Below, piece by piece: positions 34,901 through 46,900 of a stretch of 64,000 nt of DNA. Position numbers and translations under genes: made by a program. Below the pieces are notes generated by a model. It ran no database searches and had not been told where the DNA came from. It saw only the letters and a program-made list of their open reading frames with translations. Source of the stretch: Chrysoperla carnea (taxonomy: Eukaryota; Arthropoda; Insecta; Neuroptera; Chrysopidae); NCBI RefSeq assembly GCF_905475395.1, contig NC_058342.1, positions 14,232,640-14,296,639 of the forward strand. The letters run 5' to 3'. The stretch's first letter is position 1; each line of letters begins with the position of its first letter.

Positions 34901-37900
34901 AATTTTTTTGCAATGCCTAACACTTTGGAAGATGCATTTTACAACATTTTCGAAGACTTACATTCTCTAATTTCCTTGATTTTAAATAATCGTTAAAAAT
35001 CAGTTGCGTCTTCGGTCAAATTGTACATTTAAAAATTTTTATTTCGACGTTCAGAGCCATGCAGCCGGGCCTTGCAACGTATACGGTTTGGAAGACCAAT
35101 AGCTTACTCATGTATTGGGTCAATGTTATTGATAAAATGTGGTGTCACCTTGCTCAAATTTCTGGCTGTAATAACAGGTGTGGATGTAGGAAACATGACT
35201 TGAAATGTACTTCTTTGTGTATAAAATGCTTTGATAATTGCTCAAATAGAGAAGTACTAACATTTGAACATGAAAGTGATTCAGATACCGAAGGCATAGA
35301 TTTGTAAATATTAAAAATAAACTGCCATACAAGAAATTTTCTGCATTTTATTATTTCATTCTTCAAAATTTCAAATGTACATTTAACAGAATTTTTATCG
35401 TATACTGCCCCATATCGGTTATGTACAATATGTTATCAAATTTTTATTGATATGAAATTATAGATTTCAATTTATATTGAAATTCACTGTGTTTTGACAT
35501 AAATAATGAAAAAAAAATTGACAATATTGAAACATATATATTATTGCCTAAAGGCCTAAACATATTATAGATCATACAAAATATACATGTAAAGTATAAA
35601 TTTAAAATATATCAAATACATTTATAGGTATTTGATACAATTCAAATAATGTATACAAACTATTTAATGTTTCTAATGTAATTTTCACCCTCACGGGTAC
35701 ACGGTTTACGAAAAAATGTTTCAAACAAAAGTTGTTTATTTTTTTATAAGGAATACTTTTTATATTTAAACTTCTGTTCTATCTCTAACGGTTTCTAAGA
35801 CGGATTCTACGCATCTAAGACCCAATTGACCTATGTTGCTCATTAACGAACTTTAACTCAATTTTTACATCCTGAGCACGACATAAAAATTTTAGCTTGA
35901 TATCTCTTTTGGTTTTGGAGTAATCGTGTTTACAGACGAAAAATCGTTTTTTCGGTTTTTCAGGATTTTAAGCGAGTGAATGAAAAGTAGACCATACACA
36001 TATATAGACCATTTTAAAAAATATATTTCAATGGCTTAAATAAGCCCAAGCAAAATATAAAATCAAAAAAAACCTCCAGAGAGTTTGTCGTTGAAAAATG
36101 AGCAATTTTAACGGAAAATTTGAAAAATCTCATAGAAAAAATAGTTTTTCGGTTTCATAACAATTCATGAATTTCTGTAGTTAAAAAGAAAGACTTTCAC
36201 CAAGGTTCATGAAAATTAAATTTGTTTTGAGCGAGAAAAAAAATAAAAACGAAAAAAACAGTTTTTCGCGATTTTGTCATGAAATTTGAGGTTATGTTGA
36301 AAAAAGTTCCTTATAAAAGTTTTACAATAAATTATTATCAAGAACTATCCTGCTGATCATTTTCCGCTACAAAGTCATTTTTTGCCCTAAATCGCAAAAA
36401 AACTTTTTCAATCCCTAAAATGAACACCCATTTCGTAATTTCCAAGGGTCTCCAGTTTAATTGTTGTTTATTATGTTACTTACATAATACAATTACCCCC
36501 CAAACTCACATTTCCACCTAGTCGCTACCTGTTAAAAATTGTATTGCTCTCAAAACCTAATTACATTAAGCTATCTGGTGGTCGCCATATTAAATTTTCA
36601 TTACTGCCATATTTTCATTTCAGTAACCCTCACAAGGTTGGGATTAATCGATTATCGTTTGGTCTCTCGTGTGCCACAAAAGAACATACATTCATATATA
36701 TATATATATATATAATATATATAGACTAATAAACACATTATCACTCCTTTGCGTTGCGCAGTCGGGTAAAAACAGTAGCCATCATGAAAGAGCATCCTCT
36801 CAAAAAATCAGGGAATTATTTAGTCGAATGCATTAGTAGTCTTGTTTACAAACCATTGAATTTATAACCTTAATTAATTCCTTTCTAATCCTTTATAGTT
36901 GTCCCGATACCTGGTGAACCCAATAATCCAGAAAAGATCGATACTCAAAAATTCCAAAACTGTGTGAATCGTTTAAAAAAAACAATTGAATCAATACATT
37001 CGTCGACTATGAAAGTTTCACGAAATGTGACACGAACACCTACAGATACATCTATCACATATTCATCCACGACTTCTTCGAATCCCACTTCTGGAACAAC
37101 TATTTGTAGTAGTGTTAAAAAATCAAGTACCTCTGGAGAAGATGATACTGTTTCCTATTATACGGAATCGTATACCATATATAATTCGCATCGTAGTGAT
37201 ACCATGCAAACAACATATTCGTCGAATGTTAAGACTCCAATCAATTCCAAAAGTTGTACTAGTTATAAGAGTTCAACCACTTCCGATAATTATTCCAGTA
37301 ATGCATCAACTACATTTCTATTTAAGAAAGGTAATTTTGAATTAAAGTTAAAACCGGTCGAGTTGGGTCGTATCAACTCGATTGGGCTTCTTTTTTCCCT
37401 CGAAAAAGGATTATTTTGGAGAAAAAAACACCAAATAATAATTACTAGTAAGTTGCTTGGGATGATTCTCTGGTGTACCAATTTGTTTTTGACGACCGGA
37501 CTTTCATTTTTTCTCGAAGAAGGATGCTTTTCAGTTAGTCACCAATAAGTGACATTTCTCTGAAGATGACAGGCCCGTGCACAGCAATCATTCTTACGAA
37601 ACAAAAAAATCAAAATCGGTTCATCCGTTTTAGGCGCTACGATGCCACAGACAGGCAGACAGACACACACACATAGTGGTCAAACTTATAACACACCTTT
37701 TTTTAAATTAATTACTGTTATATATCCTTATACTCACATTTACGCTTTCAATAATTTCAATTCGCGATTTAATACACAAAAAGCGACGAATATCTATAGT
37801 CTCAGGATCCCAAACTTAATTGAGTTCCAAAAGTCAACTGATTTGTGCATGATTTCAGTGGTATGGAAAATCATACAGTGGGAGTACCGGGAGTAAAACT

Positions 37901-40900
37901 TACTTGGATTTTGGAACGCATCGAATGATGCAAAAATTTAAAAAAACGTGCGGCAGATCGAAAAAATTCTCCTCGCTAAATAGTAAATTACACATCTAGG
38001 AAGCAAAAGTAAAGAATATCTCATATTTCATGTTAAATTTTGCCCGAAGACGAAGTCGCGACATTCTTTACTTGTTAGATGTTTAACTTGCTCCCATGGT
38101 GTGTATACTATTTTTCTGCTTCAGCGGAGGCGGAAAGGAGCAAGGGCGAAAGTTGATACTTTCCGCCCAGGGGAGGGAGAGAACAAAATCGACAACTAAC
38201 TATAAATTTTCAAGTAAGGTTTACTGAGAATAGGGAGGATAGAATACATTCCTAGTTCCAATTTATGTGTAGAGATTCTCAATAGGGTACATGACCCCCC
38301 CCCCTAATCCCCTCCGTGCGTACGGGCCTGGAAGATATTCCATAAAGGTAAAATGTACATATCGTTTAAAGCGACTCTCGGATATAACGACTACAATTTT
38401 CATCCATTTCCACTTAAAATTTGCGTAATTCTTATCAAATTTTGTATATAGGATTGCAGAATGGTCAATGGAACGAATCAGAATGTGAATCAAACGGTAA
38501 CTTGTACGTCGACACTCCTCAATCGGTTACAACTCCCACCTATGATGCCTCATCGACCAGAGAATATTACGATGAAGGTATTTCACACAGTAACGTGGAT
38601 AGTCCTTTATCCGATTCAAATCAACAACAAAATCAGCTAATGCAACATGCAATGAAACCACGTCGTCGATATTGGAGTACCCAGCATGTCAGTTCGCTGA
38701 CACCGCTCAAAGAAATCGATAATGTGCATGTTGAATCCGATGGGGATGTTGAGCAACAGATGATTGATGAATATAATGATATGGAAATCGCTGATACAAA
38801 ACAGTTGGCGTTAATGTATCAAGCACGAGTACGGGATTGTGAGAAATTGGCACGACGTGTTTCTGAACTGGAGGAGACTTTAAAAACGGAAATTCAGCAA
38901 AAGGATACTGTGATTCATCAGAAGGAGATGGAGTTGGATAACGCAACCATGACTTTTGGTGCTAATAAAGCCTTGTTGAGTAAGTTGCAAGATTTATTTT
39001 ACTACAGACTACAGAAAATTTATTTCTGCATTAAATTACAGGAGCTACTTTTTTATTTAAATAGATTCAGTATCACGTACTGAATGTAAAATCACAATAT
39101 CCTTACAAAAATAGGCGGAGGATGTGCCTCCATTTTAAGGAAAATAATTTTGAGTTATATCTGCACAAACAAGAACTTAAGACCAAAAATGGTAATAGTC
39201 TTTATTGTAGATAATTAAATTCCTGTCTTTTTTGTAAAATTTTTTTCTTTTGTATCACTAACCTTTTTATGACTTATACGACGATGACGATTTACTTATT
39301 GATTATTTGACCGATATCTCTTCTAATATTTGTTTAAGCAATAAAATGCTAATAACTTAACTTTAAAATCTACAAATTTTCTAAAACTTTTACTCTAAAC
39401 TTTTCTTTCTGAAATTAATATTGTTGAAGATATTACGCGTTCAATATTGCATTACAGCTACAGATAATTGAGAATTTTTCTTGTATTAATTCACAGGAGT
39501 TACTTTTTTCTAAAAATAGGTTCATTATCACATACTGAGAGAAAAACCGTTACGGCCTGTAGCCCCGTAACAGTGGACTTTATGAAAAAATGGTAATAAC
39601 CTTGTTTGTAGATTAAATTTCCTATCTTTTAAGTCAATTTTTTTTTAATCTTAAAAAAAAAATTCAAAGAGTGGTCGCTGCTTTTGCAGGTAAGAAGACA
39701 AATTATTTATTGCTAATTATGTCACTAACATTAACATTTTTCATACATTTATTGAATTTTTATCATTACACTATGTATACTTCTTTTTTATTAATCTTGC
39801 ACCCGGTGCAGTGGTTGCAACAATAAAAACGCGTGGTAAAAAGGTGGTTGCAACGCGTTATAACTTCATAAATTTTAATTTTAGAAAAAAAAGTAAAAGT
39901 TTTAGGAAATTTGTAAATTTATAAGTTAACTTATTATCATTTTCTTGTTTAAACAAATATTAAAAGAGATATCGGTCAAATAGTCAATAAGTAAATCGTC
40001 ATTGTCGTATAAGTCATAAACGGTTAATGATACAAAAAAAAAAATTTACAAAAAAGGTGGGTAATTTAATCATCCACAATAAAAGTTATTACCATTTTTG
40101 ATCTTAAGTGCACGGCTATGGATATATAGCTTAAAATTGTTTTCCTTAAAATAAAGGCACTTATTCCGCGTATTTTTGTAAGAATTTTGTCAATTTCTAC
40201 ATAACATTCTGTACGTGATACTGAGCATATTTAAATAAAAAATAACTCCTGTAATTTAGTGCATTATGGATAAGAGTAACTAGCTTCTGTATAACCTGTA
40301 TTATTTGGTTGTTGTAAGATATACTTCGTTTTATTCAAGTCATACAGCTTTATAGTACAAGCAAAATAATTTAAAATTAAAAAAAAAAAAAAAAGTGAAA
40401 ACAAACAATTGATTGAGTTAATTGTTGAAATGCCATGTATAAACAGTGTTGATTACGCATTCGTAATCAACACTATAAATATATGTAACGTATAAATATA
40501 TATAACGTGTAATGTATAAATTTAAATTATAAACAATAAGTACCTGTATAAACATACTATATAATGTTTTTAAGCTAATTTGCGCCTTCACGGGTAAACA
40601 GTGATGTTTACGAAAAAATGTTTCAAAAACATACTTCGGAAAAATCGATGTGTAGGAAGTTGTTAAAATGTATTTTGAAAAAAGAAACAAAAAAAGCATT
40701 TTGATAAAAAATGAAAAATAGAGGATTGTAAAACTAAAAAAAAAAAAAAAAAAAAAAAAAACACCATTTTATCGTCATTTATCCGTTCAGGGCTCAAATT
40801 GTAGCTTTTAATGGTATTTTTTTGTATAAGAATTTTCGTTCGAAAATAATTTAAGATTTCCGCACGGTTTGCGAAAATGCAAAAATAGGTGCTTCGAAAA

Positions 40901-43900
40901 AGCCGTGCTCGATCGTTTACGAAGCATCCTACGACAATTAAAAACAGGCATTTTCTTCGTAAAAAGTTTCCTTAAAACCTCTGCATAATTATTAATATCG
41001 CAGAATACAACATGATCAACAGAGCCACGTGGGTCTACTAACTCGACTCGTACAACACTAGGAGAACAAAATAAAAATTTTGATAGTAATTTTAGTTCGT
41101 AGCTCCCATAATTAAAGAGTGATTTTCTGTCTTTGTTTATTAGTCTTTCAAATGTTTAATTAACTAACTCAGTTAGTTATTACCTTCATCTTTTTTCTTC
41201 TTTTTTGCAGTTGAAGCTCAACAAAAAGTTAAGGAATATAAGGCAATAGTTGACGAAGTAACTAAAGAAAGAGATGTTATCAAAACGGAAAAAACTAAGG
41301 TAATTATTTATGATATATTCCATTTGTTACTCCAAGAAATAAACATGAAATAGAACATTTTATTGGCTGAGTGAGAACAGTAACTTACCAGAGATTATTA
41401 TACAACACGAGGTATTTAAGATTTTTCAAACTTCAAAAAAGTACTTCGACCTATCGGAGCAATTTAAAAAAAAAATGTTTAGGAAGGTTCATGTATCAAA
41501 ATCTACCTCTAACTTGGTGCCGCTAGAAAGTTTAGCCATTGCTGTAGACCAAATAGACCAATTATTAGACTCCATTTCTAATTTGATTTTGGATAAATTT
41601 AAAAATATTTAAAAAAAAGGGCCAGAAACGTATACTTGTAGATTTTCGGGGCCGCTGATCACTATTCAGAATTTTGATACACTCCTTCCCTCTTGGGGTA
41701 ATCGCCCCGCTGGTCCGAAATATTCTGTAAATATTTTTTAAAAAAATGGACCAAAAAAGTATGCTCGGGGATTTTTGGGATCATTTACCACGATTCCGTA
41801 GTTAAAATGTGGATGTACTCCCCCCTCCGGAGGCAATTCACCCTCTGCTGGCCCAATACAGCAATATTCTGTAAATAATCAACAGAAAGGGCCCCTGACT
41901 ATATTTTTTTGGTCTATATTGTTGAATATTTACAGAATATTGCTGTGTTGGGCTAGCGGAGGCGAATAACCCTAAGAGGGGAGAGTATATCCAAATTCTA
42001 ACTTCGGAATCGTGATCAGCGATCCCAAAAATCCCCGACTATCCTCTTTTGGTCCATTTTGTTGATTATTTAAATTATATTGCTGTGGTGGGCCAGCGGG
42101 GAGCAAATAACCCCAGAATCGGAAGCGCGATGAGTGACTTCAAAAACTTCCGAGTGTATTTTTTGGTCCATTTTTTAAATATTTACAGAATATTACTATT
42201 TTGGACCAACGGGGAGAATTATCCCAGGAGGGAGGAGTATATCGAAATTCTGAATTCTATCCCATTTTGTTGAATATTAGTTTTAAAATATTCAAAAATC
42301 TCAGAAATGGATTATAATAATTGGCCTATTTGGTCTACAACAATGGAAAAACTTTCTAGCGGCACCAATTTTGATGTAGATTTTGAGATCTAGATGGACC
42401 TTCTTGAACATTTAAAAAAAATTCGTCCCATAGGTCGCGGTATTTCAAATTTATTCATTTTAGTAAGACTTTTTTCGTCTAAAATGATTCGTCTTATAGC
42501 AAAAATAGGGATTAAATTCTTTCTATTTTTTTGGAAAATTGTACTTTTAAACTACGCCTTTCTAATTCTATTTTATTCGATTAAAAAATAACGCTTATAT
42601 TATTTTTTTTAGATGGAATATGAGCTGGAGAATACAAGACGAGATTTAGTTGAAGCCGAAAACAACGCAATTTATACGAAATCAAAAATAAATGAAGATC
42701 ATGCAACTCAAATTAATAAAATCAATTCGAAGCATAAAGATGAAATTAAAAAATTTCAAAATATAATCGATGACCAGGTAAATAAAAATTTTATATACAT
42801 TGAAACTTCCAACAAATTTCATATTCACCATTAATTAATAAGTCATATTTTCCCCCGAAAATATATATTTATGCACTATTTTGAAGGTGAGTGGGGGAGG
42901 GGGGGGTTGAAGGGTGGCAGTAAGATATAAATTCGTTTCAACTGGAACACGATTTATGAGGAACAGTGGTCCTATTTAGTTCAAGTGAGGTGAAATTCGT
43001 AGGGATGTCTCCTAAGCGAATCAATGTTGCAAAAACGGTAGCTGATTTCAGCAATTATTAGGGGAGTTTTTATGCACTTTTACGTTCAGGAGCATGTTTT
43101 AAACGGTTTCCTGCAAAAATTTTCCTTGCGAAAATTATTCATGCTTAATGGAGGATTTTTCCGGGTCTATATGCACAATCCTGATATGACACGACATCGA
43201 TATCATGATGAGAGTCAAATTTTCTTGTTTACAAAAAGCGTTGTAACTTGAACATTTTTCAACCGATTTTGATAACCCGTAGAATTTTTTATTCGGATAG
43301 AATGAAGTAATTTTTCTTGAGGATTTGTGACACACAAAGGCGTCAAACTGTAACAAACATGAAAAAAAAAAAATGTGTAAATCTTAGATAATTTTTGTTG
43401 TAATTTTTGTTTGTAGAAAGTATACGTAAATATATATATTCCGAAAGCTCAAAGTTCTAGTTTTCAAAACCGTTAAGCAATCGAAAATCGGTTAAAAATT
43501 GACAGAGTTACAATTGTTTAAGTGCACGGAGTACACGAAAAACAATTTTTCCACAATAACTTAAAAATTTGGTGGTGTTAGACAATTTTGAAACACATTT
43601 TCATGATGCACTCACCAAGACCTACAACGTATACCAGGTCGCTCAAAAAGTGCTTTCAATTTTTTTTGTAGCACATATAAATTTTATAAACCCCCCAATA
43701 AAAGAGTTCACAACTTTTAAACGACTGAACTGATTTTCATGTAACTTACAGTTTTTGTAATGTACACGTCATACCCTCTCATTTGATACCTCACTTGGGT
43801 ATATTTAAAAATATTCGATTATTCATCCCCATTTCCATCCAATAAACAATAAGTATTATTAATAAGTTGTGATGGTTTTCGATCAATCCACGCCCCAGCA

Positions 43901-46900
43901 ATCTTCTTGTTTTTTTTTCCTGAGACGCGCTCTAACGATAAATTAGTTCTTTTTTTACCTTCGCGTTTATTTCGATTGGTGGAGGATCTGCCATTAAGTC
44001 ACGAATTTCTAAATTAGCGATTACATAATTGTATTTGGTATTGTCCTGAGTAATGTTTCTCAGATCGAACTGAGCCTCCAATTGTGCAAACCACATGCCT
44101 GGCTCTGCGACCCAGAATGGGTGGTACACGAACGCTAATGCGTTTTACTACTGTACATTGCTGTTCAGGGGCGGCGTCGTCCGATATCGTTATTTTCGAG
44201 ACAGTTAATGCAAATAAATGATTTGGTGCTCCACTGTTCGTTGTCTCCAATGAGAGTGCTCTTTTTTCTTCGACGGGGTCACCAATAAGTGTGGATAACC
44301 TACCTTTTAATGATTCAAAAATAACTCGTAAAATGATATTTATTTAAAAAAAATATATATTTTATGACATTTATTTTACAAGAGCTTTTTGTATGTGTGT
44401 TTATACTACTATTATTTTATCTATGGTTTATACCATGTATATGAAATATACCAAGGTATACTAAGTTTAGTCCTAAATTTGTAACGCTTAAAAATATTGA
44501 TGCTACGAACAAAATTTTGGTATAGGTGTTCATAAAATCACCTAATCAGCCCATTTCCGGTTGTCTGTCTGTCTGTCGTCTGTCTGTCTGTCATCATGAT
44601 TACTCAAAAACGAAAAGGCATATCAAGCTGAAATTTTTACAGTGTACTCAGGACGTAAAAAGTGAGGTCGAGTTCGTAAATGAGCAACGTAGGTCAATTG
44701 GGTCTTGGGTCCGTAGTACCCATCTTGTAAACCGTTAGAGATAGAACAAAAATTTAAATGTAAAAAATGTTTCTTATAAAAAAATCAACAACTTTTGTTT
44801 GAAACATTTTTTCGTAAACATCACTGTTTACCCGCGAAGGCGCAAATTGGGCGTAAATTGTAAAGTATGTATTATATAGGGATATCAGTTATGTATGTGT
44901 GACATTTATGTATGTGTAATGTGACAAAGTAATCAACACTGTCTATACATAGTATTTCAACAATTAACGCAGTCAATTGTTTGTTTTCACTTGTTTTGAA
45001 TTCACTTGTAGATTGAATTGAATTTGAATAATTATTTCGCCCAAACGACAGTTTCCATCAATTGTTCGTCAACTGACATTTTAATCTCATTTAGTAGCAA
45101 ACATGTGGTAACTATTCCATGGGTTTAGTACCATTTATGTCAAATAAAATGAAATACCGTTTCAATAATTGCGCATCCATTGCGATCATGTGCTTCCACA
45201 AAGTGTTATTGTTAATAAATTGATTGATTTTTGTAGGCGACGAAACTTCAAGATATGCAAAAACGAATCACGGATTTAACTCATGTTAACGACAATCTAA
45301 TGACGAATCAATACGATCTTACTAAACGTATGAATAATATTATGGATGAATTGACAATCGAACGCGAAAATTTACGGCGAGCAAATGAAGAAATGTTGCA
45401 AATGAAGGATGTTGTCTCCGAACGTGATCTATTAAAACGAAAAGTCAAGGATCTCGAAGTAAGTAATTATGCTATTTATTATCTTTAACAATTAAATTGA
45501 TTTAATCGGTGAATTTCAAGGGATTTAAATTGCGAAATCTAGAAGATAATCTTAGAAATACAGTAGACTCTCGATAATACCCTGTATAAATGTAATATAT
45601 ATCAAGTTATACTAAGTTTAGTCCCAAGTTTGTAACGCCTAAAAATGTCGATGATACGAACACAATTTTGGTATAGGTGTTCATAAAATCACCTAATTAT
45701 TTCATTTTCGGTTGTCCGTCTATGAACACGATAACTCAAAAACGAAAAGGGAATATCATGCTGAAATTTTTATAGCGTACTCAAGACGTAAAAAGTCAGG
45801 CTTAGTTCGTAAAAGAGCAACATAGGTCAATTGGGTCTTGGATCCGTAGGACCCATCTTGTGTTAGAGATACAACAATAGTTTATTTGTAAAAAATGCTC
45901 CTTATAAAAAAATAAAACTTTTGTTTGAAACATTATTTCGTAAACGTCATTGCTTATCTGCAAGGACGCAAATTAGGACAAAACTTTGGTATCCATTTTC
46001 TCCGAAACTATGAAAGATAGAGATTTGAAAATTTGCCGGTACCTTTAACTAGCGGTCTTGTGAAATATTCTCGAATACTAGAAAATGCTTTCGAAATTTT
46101 AATTTCGACATAATTGTGTTGGTTATTTAGAATCTTCTAATTTATAAACAAATTATGCAAGCACTGATATTCAACACTTTCTATACAAAGTATTTAACAA
46201 TTAACTCAGTCAATTGTGAAATAGTCAACTGAAATATTCTCGAAAAACGACAAAAAATACTAGAAAATGCTTTCGAAATTTTAATTTCGACATAATTGTG
46301 TTGGTTATTTAAACTCTTCTACTTTATAAACAAATTATGCAAGCACTGATATTCAACACTTTCTATACAAAGTATTTAACAACTAACTCAGTCAATTGTT
46401 TGTTTTCATTTTTTCTATAAAAACCACGCGCTTTATAGGAATTACACCCAACGGTTTTTATCTTAAGCCCGTAACTAGGCTCGAACTATAGATAACTAAG
46501 GAGTATCGAGATAGTAGGGCGGTTCAGTGTAGCTATTTTCTTCCCTTGGTCACGGACTTACCGTATATTTGTTTGGTTTTCATTTGTTCTTTCAAAAGTC
46601 AATTTTTACCATAAAAACCTTGCGCTTTATAGGAATTACACCCAACGGTTTTTATCTTAAGCCCGTAACTAGGCTCGAACTATAGATAACTAAGAAGTAT
46701 CGAGATAGTAGGGCGGGTCAATGTAGCTATTTTCTTGCCTTGGTCACGGACTTACCGTAGATTTGTCAGGTTAAGTATGTATTAATGCCAATACAGTAAT
46801 CTTTATAATCGAAAATGTTCAGTAATCGGAAAAATTTTCTCCAGCCCGCACTCTCCACATAGCTTTCCTCATTATACATGAGTAAATTAGTAGACATGTG

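Larger units (their letters stand above)
33560..36415. mobile_element. Composite inverted-arm element with captured 1.3-kb core
   Basis: The left arm (about 33581-34328) and the right arm (about 35648-36395) are reverse complements along roughly 730 bp. Shared blocks include atttaaggcaaaaaatgac, cataacctcaaattccatg, cgacaaactctctt, ggcttatttaagccattgaa and tcatgaaccttggt, and both arms end inward with a Helentron-like core fragment (ttacccgtgagggtgaaaatt). The core 34329-35647 holds a copy of the KIF3A/MFSD10 promoter block and a cysteine-rich 3' gene fragment. It lies in intron 2 of the coiled-coil gene. Confidence 0.8.

Noticed and set aside
46417..46767. tRNA-like B-box in the duplicated unit (aggctcgaacta)
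   Set aside because: The reverse strand reads agttcgagcct, only partly like a B-box. No A-box fits at the right distance and there is no SINE tail or target duplication.
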